Of a DNA stretch of 15,909 nucleotides, positions 1-8,692 are shown piece after piece. The position numbers were made by a program, and so were the translations under genes. This DNA comes from Modestobacter sp. (GTDB lineage Bacteria > Actinomycetota > Actinomycetes > Mycobacteriales > Geodermatophilaceae). Under the pieces are notes generated by a model. It made no database searches, was not told the origin of the DNA, and saw nothing but the letters and a program-made list of their open reading frames with translations. Position 1 is the stretch's first letter; each line of letters opens with the position of its first letter. The stretch covers positions 1-15,909 of the forward strand of contig JAOPVN010000101.1 in assembly GCA_025966175.1 (NCBI GenBank), given 5' to 3'.

Positions 1-655
1 CGGCCACGCGGAGGGCCCGGGCGATGGCGCCGGGGCGGAGGGCCCCCGGGACGCCGCTCTCGACGCTGTCCACGACAGCCGCGGCGGCCTGCAGGGCCCG
101 TCGTTCCGGGCCGGCGGGGTCCCACAGCCAGGGCAGCATGACGACCACCCAGCTCAGCGCCGCCGCCGCGGTGGCGGCGGCGACGTGCTGCGCGACGACG
201 TCCGGCGCCGACCCCAGGGCACTGGCGCTGCCGCCGACGATGATCGGCGACAGCGCGCCGGGCTGGCCGATGCGCCAGATCGCGGTCGCCGCCGTCGCGA
301 CCGCCGCGATGGCGCCCAGGACGACGACGAGCAGCAGCGGGTGTCCACCGGTCAGCCCACCCAGTCCGATGGCGGAGACGATCATGACGGCGACCCCGGC
401 CGAGATCCACGCCCGCCGCCGGTAGGGCAGCGAGTGCGCGTACACGGCGGTGAAGCCGCCCAGCGCCGCCGCGGAGCCGGGGCCGGGGTGCCCGAGGGCC
501 AGCCCGAGCGCCAGGGGGACGGTGACGCAGAACGCGGCGGACAGCGCCCGGCGGCCGTTGAGCGACCAGAGGGTCCTCAGCGCGGGCACGGGCGGGCCGA
601 GCAGGTGCGGAGCGACGCGGCGGATGGGGGAGGAGGTGCCGGCCACGGCCCTCAT
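1..655 (-). CDS. FUSC-family membrane protein, N-terminal part (cut by window edge)
   Basis: The reading frame is open from an ATG at 655 to position 1 without a stop, so 218 N-terminal residues are visible and the rest lies outside the window. After a basic N-terminus come hydrophobic stretches at about residues 38-55, 84-102, 105-123 and 155-176. A segment with GGFTAVYAHSLPYRRR (67-81) followed by a membrane helix resembles the N-terminal half of FUSC proteins, the family of aromatic-acid and fusaric-acid exporters and related inner-membrane proteins. No substrate can be deduced. A purine-rich GGGCGGGAG lies only 3 nt before the ATG, so the GTG at codon 4 is an alternative start. That Shine-Dalgarno sequence lies in one arm of a hairpin (657-712). 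The gene follows the aldo/keto reductase gene on the same strand after 77 bp. Family call is moderate; the existence of a coding membrane protein is strong. Confidence 0.72.
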   Translation of the reverse strand, partial: MRAVAGTSSPIRRVAPHLLGPPVPALRTLWSLNGRRALSAAFCVTVPLALGLALGHPGPGSAAALGGFTAVYAHSLPYRRRAWISAGVAVMIVSAIGLGGLTGGHPLLLVVVLGAIAAVATAATAIWRIGQPGALSPIIVGGSASALGSAPDVVAQHVAAATAAAALSWVVVMLPWLWDPAGPERRALQAAAAVVDSVESGVPGALRPGAIARALRVA

Positions 656-656
656 G

Positions 657-712
657 ATCTCCCGCCCGCACCGCTGGTGTCGTCGGCGGGGATCACTGCG
701 GGCGGGCGAGAT
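657..712 (-). terminator. GC-rich hairpin between aldo/keto reductase stop and FUSC start
   Basis: The arms 657-670 and 697-712 are complementary over 14 bp, apart from a 2-nt bulge in the second arm. The loop is 26 nt. The hairpin starts about 20 nt after the aldo/keto reductase stop codon, as a terminator would, but there is no T-run. Its other arm contains the GGGCGGGAG that would serve as the FUSC ribosome binding site. It could therefore be a terminator, a translational block, or both. Confidence 0.45.
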
Positions 713-732
713 GGGTCACCCGACACTTCCCT

Positions 733-1713
733 TCAGGAGAAGCCGACCACCGCATGCGGGGTGTAGGGCTCCTCCAGCCGGGCGATCTCCTCGGCCGACA
801 GATGCAGGTCGACGGCGGCCACGGCGTCGTCCAGGTGCCGGTCCTTGGTCACCCCGACGATGGGCGCGCTCACCACCGGCTTGCTCAGCACCCAGGCCAG
901 CGCCACCTGCGCCCGCGGCACTCCCCGCGCCTCGGCGATCTCTGCGACCCGGCGGACGATCTCCCGGTCGCCCTCGTCGGGGTCGCCGTAGAGGCCGCTG
1001 CCGAACTCGTCGTTCTCCGAGCGGGTGGTGGTCTCCTCCCAGTCGCGGGTCAGCCGGCCGCGGGCCAGCGGGCTCCACGGGATGACGCCGATGCCCTGGT
1101 CGGCGCAGAGCGGCAGCATCTCCCGCTCCTCCTCGCGGTTGAGCAGGTTGTAGTGGTCCTGCATGGAGACGAACCGGTGCCAGCCGTGCTCGCCGGCCAG
1201 GTACAGCGCCTTGCTGAACTGCCAGGCCCACATCGACGACGCGCCCAGGTAGCGGACCTTGCCCGACCGGACGGCGGAGTCCAGGGCCTCCAAGGTCTCC
1301 TCGATCGGCGTCTTCGGATCCCAGCGGTGGATCTGGTAGAGGTCGACGTAGTCGGTGCCCAGCCGGGCCAGGCTCGCGTCCAGCTCGGCGAGGATGGCCT
1401 TGCGGGACAGCCCCGCGCCGTTGGGCCCGGGCCGCATCCGGCCGTGCACCTTGGTGGCGAGGACGACGTCCTCCCGGTCGGCGAAGTCCCGGATCGCCCG
1501 GCCGGTGATCTCCTCGCTGGAGCCGGCGGAGTAGACGTTCGCGGTGTCGAAGAAGGTGATCCCGGCGGCCAGCGCCTTCTCGATGACCGCCCGGCTCTCC
1601 TCCTCGGGCAGGCTCCACGGATGGCCGCCGCGGGCCGGGTCGCCGAAGCTCATCATCCCGAGACAGATGCGCGAGACCTGCAGACCGGTGGTGCCGAGGC
1701 GGGTGTACTCCAT
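733..1713 (-). CDS. Aldo/keto reductase, YajO type
   Basis: A 326-residue NAD(P)H-dependent aldo/keto reductase with a TIM-barrel fold. The catalytic tetrad is complete: D56 and Y61 in DTANVYS, K88 in LATKVHG and H129 in DLYQIHRWD. The whole length follows the E. coli YajO pattern, including SMQDHYNLLNREEEREMLPLC, IPWSPLARGRLTR and the C-terminal PYTPHAVVGF. YajO is an aldehyde reductase also implicated in forming 1-deoxyxylulose 5-phosphate from ribulose 5-phosphate; whether this protein does so is unknown. I chose the ATG at 1713 because the conserved MEYTRLG start is preceded by AAGGGTGGGG at good spacing. The open frame extends 11 codons further upstream. The gene lies 35 bp downstream of the HTH_42 gene on the same strand and may be co-transcribed with it. 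Confidence 0.93.
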   Translation of the reverse strand: MEYTRLGTTGLQVSRICLGMMSFGDPARGGHPWSLPEEESRAVIEKALAAGITFFDTANVYSAGSSEEITGRAIRDFADREDVVLATKVHGRMRPGPNGAGLSRKAILAELDASLARLGTDYVDLYQIHRWDPKTPIEETLEALDSAVRSGKVRYLGASSMWAWQFSKALYLAGEHGWHRFVSMQDHYNLLNREEEREMLPLCADQGIGVIPWSPLARGRLTRDWEETTTRSENDEFGSGLYGDPDEGDREIVRRVAEIAEARGVPRAQVALAWVLSKPVVSAPIVGVTKDRHLDDAVAAVDLHLSAEEIARLEEPYTPHAVVGFS

Positions 1714-1748
1714 GCCCCACCCTTGCCCGGAAGGTGTGCGCTGCAACC

Positions 1749-2798
1749 TCAGGGGAGAGTGGCGTAGAGCTCGGCGACCCGGGCGCGCACGTCGGGAGTC
1801 AGCTCGGTGAACGGCTCGAGCTCGATCGGCCGTGCCCGGCTGCGGCCGGCCCGCCAGACGCCGACCACGGTGCCGGCCTGCACCGCGGTGGCCCGGAACA
1901 TGCCGTTGTTGCCGGGCACGATCCGGTCGGCGAACGCGGCCGGCACGGTGCAGCTGCGGTCGGCGTAGCCCAGCACCAGTTCGTCGAAGCCGGGCAGCAG
2001 GTGCACCCCCTCGGCCTCGGCGCGGGCGGCGGCCAGCCGGTCGGGGGTGGCTGGGTCCATCCAGTGCTCGACGCCGCCGACGTCCAGCCGCTCCAGCTGC
2101 GGGGCGACGATCGTCAGCCCGGCCTTGACGTCACGCACGAGCACGCCGGCCCAGCGCACCAGGTCCTTGACCGTGGCCGGACCGTGGCCGGTGAAGAAGC
2201 GCAGGACGAGCTCGGCCAGCGCCTCGTCGCGCTCCAGCCGCCGGGGAGCGGGCAGCCACTCGTCGAGCAGGACGAACAGCTGGTCGCCGCCGGCCGTCGG
2301 GCCGAGGCAGAGCGTGCCGGTCTGCGCCAGGTACCAGAGCAGGTGGTAGCCGCGTTGGCCCGCCACGGACACCCCGCCGTCGGCGATCGCGCTCAGCAGC
2401 TCGGCGCGGGACAGCCGGCGCCCACCGACGAGGGCGGCGACGGCCAGGTCGCGGGCCTGCTCGACGTCGTCGTCGGTCAGCTCCAGGGCGGCGCGGCGGG
2501 CGGCCACCCCGGCCAGCGCCCGCGGGCCGAGCAGCTCCAGCATCCACGGGAGGTCGTCGGCAGCGGTCAGGTGCAGGGTGCCGCGCATGGGCCAGGAGCG
2601 GACCACCTCGCCGGCGTCCAGTGCCGCCTCGACGGCCGCCCGGGTGCCACCCGCGGTGCGCAGCGCCACCGAGGTGAGCGCGCCGGGCAGGTCCTGCCCC
2701 TGCACGGCGGTCAGCCTGCGCACGGCCTCGCCGGGCGTCGCCGCCCGCGGCCCGACCAGCCGCTGGGCGGCCATCCGCAGCAGGGAGAGCTCGTTCAT
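1749..2798 (-). CDS. Winged-helix DNA-binding protein, HTH_42 family (possible AlkX/AlkZ-type DNA glycosylase)
   Basis: A 349-residue soluble protein with the marks of the HTH_42 (YcaQ) winged-helix family. These are an N-terminal LTAVQGQDLPGAL, a central VVRSWPMRGTLHLT, then LLPGFDELVLGYADR and a C-terminal VGVWRAGR. Some members are DNA glycosylases: AlkX (YcaQ) unhooks interstrand crosslinks and AlkZ removes azinomycin adducts. Their catalytic motif near residues 35-40 is Q-x-D in AlkX and Q-x-Q in AlkZ. Here Q33-G-Q35 has the AlkZ form, so a glycosylase of the AlkZ-like group is plausible but unproven. No biosynthetic cluster making a genotoxin is visible nearby. I chose the ATG at 2798, preceded by AGGGTGGGG, over a GTG three codons upstream. 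It is divergent from the oxygenase gene across 170 bp. Confidence 0.88.
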   Translation of the reverse strand: MNELSLLRMAAQRLVGPRAATPGEAVRRLTAVQGQDLPGALTSVALRTAGGTRAAVEAALDAGEVVRSWPMRGTLHLTAADDLPWMLELLGPRALAGVAARRAALELTDDDVEQARDLAVAALVGGRRLSRAELLSAIADGGVSVAGQRGYHLLWYLAQTGTLCLGPTAGGDQLFVLLDEWLPAPRRLERDEALAELVLRFFTGHGPATVKDLVRWAGVLVRDVKAGLTIVAPQLERLDVGGVEHWMDPATPDRLAAARAEAEGVHLLPGFDELVLGYADRSCTVPAAFADRIVPGNNGMFRATAVQAGTVVGVWRAGRSRARPIELEPFTELTPDVRARVAELYATLP

Positions 2799-2934
2799 GG
2801 GCCCCACCCTGGCAGCCGGGTCCGACAGTCTCTGCGCCGACCTCGTCGACGATCCGCGCCGGCCACCAGCGGGGATCCGGCGCCACCCGTCCGCACTGTC
2901 ACGGCGCCGTCATCCGCAGGCAATGACCGCTCCC

Positions 2935-2940
2935 TAGGTT
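2935..2940 (+). promoter_or_regulatory. Candidate -10 box for the oxygenase gene
   Basis: TAGGTT fits the actinobacterial TANNNT -10 pattern and lies 28 nt before the oxygenase ATG, implying a leader of about 20 nt with room for the GGAGAGG ribosome binding site. I see no convincing -35 hexamer at 16-18 bp upstream, so this is a weak call. Confidence 0.3.
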
Positions 2941-2968
2941 CGGGCGCACCCGATCCGGAGAGGAACCG

Positions 2969-3937
2969 ATGACCGACGTCCCGCTGATCGACCTGACCCC
3001 CTGGTACTCCGGTGATCCCGTGGCTCGCCGCCAGGTGGCCACCGACGTCGACCGCGCCCTCTGCGAGGTCGGGTTCCTGTTGGTGACCGGTCACCCGGTG
3101 AGCGCCGTGCTCGCCGACCGGCTGCGGGAGGAGGTCCGGCCGTTCTTCGCCCTGCCGACGACGGACAAGGCCGAGCTGGCCTGCTTTCCCGGTGGCCGCG
3201 GCTGGATCCCGGCCGGCGCGGAGGCGAACGCCCGCTCCGACGGGCTGGACACCCCGCCGGACCTGAAGGAGTCGTTCACCTTCGGGCCGGAGGTGCTGCC
3301 GCCGGCGGTCGTGGGGACGGCGGAGGAGGAGTGGTTCGGCCCCAACAGCTGGCCGGCCGAGCTCCCCGCCCTGGAGCCGGCGGCCACGACGTACGCCGAC
3401 GCCTGCGCCGCGCTGGCCGAGGACCTGCTGCGGGTCCTCGCCCTCGCCCTGGACCTCGACGAGGACTTCTTCGTCTCCCGCTGCACCGGCAACACCTGGA
3501 GCGTCAACCTCAACTGGTACCCGGCGCGCGAGGTGGTCGGGTGCGTGCTGCCGGGGCAGATGCGGATCGGCCAGCACACCGACTTCGGCATGCTGACGCT
3601 GCTGGACCGCCAGCCCGGCTCCGGGGGGCTGCAGGTGCGCGCGCTGGACGGCGCGTGGGTCGACGCCCCGTTCGTGCCCGGTGCGCTGACGGTCAACGCC
3701 GGTGATCTGCTGGCCCGCTGGACCGGCGACCGGTGGCGCTCCACACCGCACCGGGTGCTGCCGCCGCCGGCGGAGATCCCCACCGAGGAGCTGCTGTCCC
3801 TGGTCTTCTTCCACGAGGCGGACCCGCTGACCGTGGTCGAGACGCTGCTCACCGCGGCGGCCGGCCCGACGCGCTACGAGCCGGTGACCGCCGGGCAGTT
3901 CCTGCGCAGCCGGATGGACTCCATCACCGTCGGCTGA
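2969..3937 (+). CDS. Isopenicillin N synthase-family Fe(II) oxygenase lacking the RxS arginine
   Basis: A 322-residue non-haem iron oxygenase of the isopenicillin N synthase/2-oxoglutarate family. The N-terminal DIOX_N segment starts VPLIDLTPW and includes EVGFLLVTGHPV. The double-stranded beta-helix core carries the iron ligands H203 and D205 (GQHTDFGMLTLL) and H261 (STPHRVLPP). In most relatives an Arg-x-Ser follows about 14 residues later and anchors the co-substrate or substrate carboxylate. Here the segment reads EELLSLVFF, with L275 in place of Arg and S277 retained. The enzyme may therefore not use 2-oxoglutarate in the usual way, or may anchor it otherwise. The ATG is preceded by GGAGAGG at 5 nt. 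Substrate unknown. Confidence 0.9.
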   Translation: MTDVPLIDLTPWYSGDPVARRQVATDVDRALCEVGFLLVTGHPVSAVLADRLREEVRPFFALPTTDKAELACFPGGRGWIPAGAEANARSDGLDTPPDLKESFTFGPEVLPPAVVGTAEEEWFGPNSWPAELPALEPAATTYADACAALAEDLLRVLALALDLDEDFFVSRCTGNTWSVNLNWYPAREVVGCVLPGQMRIGQHTDFGMLTLLDRQPGSGGLQVRALDGAWVDAPFVPGALTVNAGDLLARWTGDRWRSTPHRVLPPPAEIPTEELLSLVFFHEADPLTVVETLLTAAAGPTRYEPVTAGQFLRSRMDSITVG

Positions 3938-3943
3938 CCGCAG

Positions 3944-3949
3944 TACCGT
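3944..3949 (+). promoter_or_regulatory. Candidate leaderless -10 box
   Basis: TACCGT matches TANNNT and ends exactly 6 nt before the ATG of the 39-residue membrane peptide gene. That is the geometry of leaderless actinobacterial transcripts, whose first base is the start codon. No Shine-Dalgarno sequence is present before that ATG, which supports the reading. No clear -35 is visible. Confidence 0.4.
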
Positions 3950-3955
3950 GCGCCC

Positions 3956-4075
3956 ATGATGGGGATGGGCAACCTCGGCCCGGACGGACGACGGCGGCAG
4001 CGCCTGGTCGCCGGGATCATCGTCGCCGCGATGCTGCTGGCCGCGGGGGCGGTGCTGCTGGGCTCGGTGCTCTGA
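3956..4075 (+). CDS. Small single-pass membrane protein (39 aa)
   Basis: The frame encodes 39 residues: a polar, basic N-terminus (GPDGRRRQR) and one hydrophobic helix (about residues 17-39, AGIIVAAMLLAAGAVLLG) running to the C-terminus. The positive-inside rule predicts a cytoplasmic N-terminus. It starts 18 nt after the oxygenase stop. ATG codons occur at codons 1, 2 and 4; the first sits 6 nt after a TACCGT -10-like box and has no ribosome binding site, suggesting a leaderless mRNA. Codon third positions are strongly G/C, as in real genes here. Function is unknown; it could also act as a leader peptide for the downstream ABC-F gene. No homologue was recognised. Confidence 0.55.
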   Translation: MMGMGNLGPDGRRRQRLVAGIIVAAMLLAAGAVLLGSVL

Positions 4076-4145
4076 CCGACTGAGCAGTTCCGGTCGGCGA
4101 CACGGCCGGACACGCCGCGCGCGACGGCGCCACCTGCTCACTCGG
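4076..4145 (+). terminator. 12-bp inverted repeat between the small membrane ORF and ABC-F gene
   Basis: CCGACTGAGCAG (4076-4087) and CTGCTCACTCGG (4134-4145) are complementary at 11 of 12 positions. The intervening 46 nt are GC-rich and can fold further. The repeat begins on the base after the stop codon of the small membrane ORF and ends 43 nt before the ABC-F start. It could be a terminator for the upstream genes or an attenuator ahead of the ABC-F gene. There is no T-run. Confidence 0.45.
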
Positions 4146-4188
4146 CGCCGGTCGCGAACGGGTTTGCCGCAGCCAGGAGAATGGGTCC

Positions 4189-5801
<1,613 letters not shown>

Positions 5802-5808
<7 letters not shown>

Positions 5809-5820
5809 CCGGGTCAGCGC
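5802..5820. terminator. Perfect palindrome holding both convergent stop codons
   Basis: GCGCTGACC and GGTCAGCGC flank a single G, a perfect inverted repeat with 9-bp arms. The ABC-F stop (TGA, 5806-5808) and the GMC stop (TCA on this strand, 5814-5816) lie inside the two arms and are 5 bp apart. It is placed to act as a bidirectional terminator for the two convergent genes. It lacks a T-tract, as is usual in high-GC actinobacteria. Confidence 0.55.
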
Positions 5821-7460
5821 CCGCCGACGACCGGCGCCGGGTGGCTGTGCTGCGCGGCGAGCACCTCGCTGGCGATCCGGTGTGCGTTCGCCATCACGGT
5901 GAGCGTGAACGTGGTGGAGGCGACGGTCGGCAGCACCGAGCCGTCGACGAGGTGCACCCGGTCCCACTGCGGGAGCCGGCCCCAGCGGTCGGTGCCCGGC
6001 GTCCGGCCCTCCGCCGGTGAGCTGCGGTGCGGAAAGGCCCCGCCGAAGTGGTAGCTCTTGCCCGCTCCGGTGAGGGTCACGTGCGTGCGCAGCGGCCACA
6101 GGTCCAGCCGGGGAGCTGCCGCCTGCAGGCGGCGCATCACCGCGCGGAGCATCGGCGGCCGGGGAGTCGTCTCGTCGGGCACGAGGGTCACCTCCGGCAG
6201 CTCGTCGAGTCCGACGGCCCGGGGGACGACGCGGACGGTGGGGGAGGCCCAGGAGGGCAGGTACCCGAACCCGACGGTGAGCCGGCGCACCAGGGCCCCG
6301 GCGGCCGCTGCGCCCGGGCCCGACCGCAACGGCAGGGGTAGCGCGTCCAGCATCGCCGGGTTGTAGGGATAGCAGTGCACCTGCGAGGTGTCGCGGGCCT
6401 GCTCGTCGAAGGACACCAGGATGTTGAACTGGTTGAGGGTGAAGTCCTGCGTGCCCGCCCGCCGCGGGTCGGCCACCGGACGCGCGGACACGAAGGGCAC
6501 CAGGAACTGGCGGGACTCCGCGAGCTCCAGGGACGCCGGTGGGTCGGGCAGGGAACCGAGCACCAGCCGGGTCGTGCCGAGCGCGCCGGCGCCGACGAAC
6601 AGCCGGTCGGCGCGGAACTCGTGGCGGCGGTCGGACCCCAGCTCCCGGGCGCGGACGACGGCCTCGTCGCCGTCCTGCCCGATCCGCTCGACGAGCAGCC
6701 GGTCCAGGTACCGCACGTTGGGCAGCCGCCGGAGCCAGTCCATGGTCTGGGCGGCGCTGTAGATCAGCGAGTACGGGCAGCCGGTCATGCACAGCCCGCA
6801 GCGGGTGCACCCGTCGGCGCGCAACGCCAGCCGGGCCCGCCCCACGATCACCCCGTGCCGGCGGAGGGCCTCCCGGTGCCGCGCGGTGCGCGCCAGCACG
6901 TCCTCGGCGCGGGGGCCGAGTGGTGGCAGCGGGCTGCGCGGGTTCAGCAGCGGGAACACCTCGGCCAGGTCGTCGTCCTCGCCGGCCAGCGGCACCTCGT
7001 CCAGCACCGCCCGGTAGTGCGGCTCCATCTCCTGCCAGGAGAACGGCCAGGCGTCGAAGGTGCTGCGCGAGAAGGGCATCACCTGAGCCCCCCACACGGT
7101 CGTGAAGCCCCCGTAGGCGGAGGAGACGACGTCGAGGTTGGTGTCCGCCGGCTCGCCGCGCACCCCGGTGGTCTGGCCCAGGTCGCGGAACGGGTAGTCG
7201 GAGCCGTAGGCCCGCTTCTGCGGGATGCCGCGGCTACCGCGCCCAGCGGAGCGGGCGCTGACCAGGGCCAGGTCCGGTGGTGCCCAGCCGACCGGGTCGC
7301 TGACGGACAACCGCTGCAGCGCCTGCTGCTGCTGGTCCTCCAACCGACCGCCCAGGTCCAGCACGGTGACCCGGTGCTGCGGCTGCGCGGCGAGGACGGC
7401 GGCGACCGTGACCGCCGAGGCGCCCGACCCCACCACGAGGTACGAGGGCGGCCCCGTCAC
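5814..7460 (-). CDS. GMC-family flavin oxidoreductase with a ferredoxin-like Cys4 motif
   Basis: A 548-residue FAD-dependent enzyme of the glucose-methanol-choline type. The N-terminal dinucleotide fold carries YLVVGSGASA (8-16), followed by an acidic residue at D35. The GMC C-terminal domain has H471 (SYHFGG), VDGSVLPT (505-512) and TLTVMANAHRIA (519-530). H471 and N525 or H527 are candidates for the catalytic pair. Between them lies C218-x2-C221-x2-C224-x3-C228-P, the spacing of a [4Fe-4S] ferredoxin site. A few GMC dehydrogenases, such as bacterial FAD glucose dehydrogenase, carry an Fe-S cluster in a similar segment for electron exit, which suggests a dehydrogenase rather than an oxidase. 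I see no signal peptide, so a cytoplasmic or membrane-peripheral location is likely. The GTG start overlaps the GT2 stop in GTGA, implying translational coupling. Probable substrate: a sugar or glycoside made by the partner (inference). Confidence 0.9.
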   Translation of the reverse strand: MTGPPSYLVVGSGASAVTVAAVLAAQPQHRVTVLDLGGRLEDQQQQALQRLSVSDPVGWAPPDLALVSARSAGRGSRGIPQKRAYGSDYPFRDLGQTTGVRGEPADTNLDVVSSAYGGFTTVWGAQVMPFSRSTFDAWPFSWQEMEPHYRAVLDEVPLAGEDDDLAEVFPLLNPRSPLPPLGPRAEDVLARTARHREALRRHGVIVGRARLALRADGCTRCGLCMTGCPYSLIYSAAQTMDWLRRLPNVRYLDRLLVERIGQDGDEAVVRARELGSDRRHEFRADRLFVGAGALGTTRLVLGSLPDPPASLELAESRQFLVPFVSARPVADPRRAGTQDFTLNQFNILVSFDEQARDTSQVHCYPYNPAMLDALPLPLRSGPGAAAAGALVRRLTVGFGYLPSWASPTVRVVPRAVGLDELPEVTLVPDETTPRPPMLRAVMRRLQAAAPRLDLWPLRTHVTLTGAGKSYHFGGAFPHRSSPAEGRTPGTDRWGRLPQWDRVHLVDGSVLPTVASTTFTLTVMANAHRIASEVLAAQHSHPAPVVGGR

Positions 7461-8434
7461 GCCGGGTCGAGGCCGGCGGTGAGGGACTCCGGCAGCCGGC
7501 CGCTGCGCAGGTCGAGCCGGCCGCGCAGGTGCCCGACGGCCGCAGCCGTCAGCCCGCCGACGATCGCCGCTGCCTGGCGGACCGCATCGGTGTCACCGCG
7601 CAGGCCGCGTCGCAGCCGGTGGACCACCGTCCCGGCCATGCGGCCGGCGAACTCCAGCTCGGCCCGGATGTTGCCGGCCTCGCCCATGTCGGAGAAGGCC
7701 CGCACCTTGCCGCGGTTGATCGCGTAACACCGTCGCCAGAAGTAGTTCCAGGTCAGCCGCTCGGGGTGCACGAAGTGGTGGATGACGGCCTTCGGCTCGT
7801 AGACCACCGCGGCGGCGCCGTGCGCCGCGGCGACCCGGTGCGAGAGGTCCATGTCATCGTGCTTGTCCGAGTGGAACCCGCCGAACGAGCGCACCGCGGC
7901 GGTGCGTGCCGACATGCTCGCGCCGATCAGGTGGCGGACCGGTTGACGTACGTCGGGCAGCCCCGCGTAGTGGCAGCCGAAGACCCAGTCGAACTCGTGC
8001 GGGAACCACCCCGGGCGGGGCACCTCCTGGCGCGGCAGAGGCGCTCCACCGACGGCCACCGCCTGCTCGTCCTCGGCGTACACGCGCAGCAGCCGCTCGA
8101 GCCACGTCGGGTCGGCCTCGGCATCGTCGTCCAGGAAGGCCACCACCTCGGCGGTGACCCGCTCGACGGCCGTGTTCCGGGCGGACCCGAGTCGCCCCGG
8201 GTAGCGGTTGGGGAACACCTGGACCGCCGGAGCGCCAGAGGCGTCGCCCCAGTGCCGCAGACATCGCTCGTACAACTCGTCGTTGTGGTCGATGCACAGC
8301 AGGATCGAGCGAGGCATGACCGACTGGCGTTGCACCGAACCGATGGCCCGGGTCAGCAGGTCCCATCTCTGGTCCGTGTAGGTGCACACCACCACGTCCG
8401 CTGAGGGCAGTGGAGCCAGGTCCGCTGATGCCAT
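7457..8434 (-). CDS. Family 2 glycosyltransferase
   Basis: A 325-residue GT-A-fold glycosyltransferase. ADVVVCTYTDQRWDLLTRAI (12-31) opens the nucleotide-binding fold. SARNTAVERV (85-93 region) leads to the metal-binding AFLDDDAEAD with D102-D104. HDDMDLSHRV further on corresponds to the catalytic acidic motif. WNYFWRRCYAINRGKVR resembles the C-terminal segment of AglG/dolichol-phosphate-type and polysaccharide GT2 enzymes. No transmembrane segment is evident, so it is probably cytoplasmic and uses a nucleotide-sugar donor; acceptor unknown. I chose the ATG at 8434 because GAGGAG lies 6 nt before it. The frame extends 8 codons upstream to a GTG, but that extension encodes the ribosome binding site. 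The stop overlaps the GMC oxidoreductase start by GTGA, so the two form one translational unit. Confidence 0.92.
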   Translation of the reverse strand: MASADLAPLPSADVVVCTYTDQRWDLLTRAIGSVQRQSVMPRSILLCIDHNDELYERCLRHWGDASGAPAVQVFPNRYPGRLGSARNTAVERVTAEVVAFLDDDAEADPTWLERLLRVYAEDEQAVAVGGAPLPRQEVPRPGWFPHEFDWVFGCHYAGLPDVRQPVRHLIGASMSARTAAVRSFGGFHSDKHDDMDLSHRVAAAHGAAAVVYEPKAVIHHFVHPERLTWNYFWRRCYAINRGKVRAFSDMGEAGNIRAELEFAGRMAGTVVHRLRRGLRGDTDAVRQAAAIVGGLTAAAVGHLRGRLDLRSGRLPESLTAGLDPA

Positions 8435-8524
8435 GCGGTTCTCCTCGGTGGCAGGCACGGAGCCGGTCCGGTGGAGCTGTGTTGGCGGCAGAAGCTAGCA
8501 GCGCTCACAGCCGACAGACAGGTG

Positions 8525-8604
8525 TCAGCGCGCCGTTGATCAGGTCTTTCGTGCGAGATCGACCATGTGTGCGGCTCTCGCCACGGTGCGTGGTCAGCGC
8601 GCCG
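8525..8604. repeat. 11-bp direct repeat upstream of the GT2-GMC unit
   Basis: TCAGCGCGCCG occurs at 8525-8535 and again at 8594-8604, a centre spacing of 69 bp. Both lie in the 258-bp gap between the GT2 start and the aldo/keto reductase stop, where I find no convincing gene. The core GCGCGC is self-complementary. The repeats could be protein-binding sites, or chance in GC-rich DNA. Confidence 0.25.
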
Positions 8605-8692
8605 ACGACCGCGTCGCCGCGGCCCCCTTCGCCCGGATCCGTTCCGTCGGCTGCGCGTCTCGGCGGGTGATCTCGCCTGGTCCCGGTGGAGG

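Noticed and set aside
5814..8434. Mycofactocin locus (MftF glycosyltransferase plus MftG GMC oxidoreductase)
   Set aside because: No MftA-E genes are present, and the GMC enzyme has a ferredoxin-like cysteine cluster not expected for MftG.
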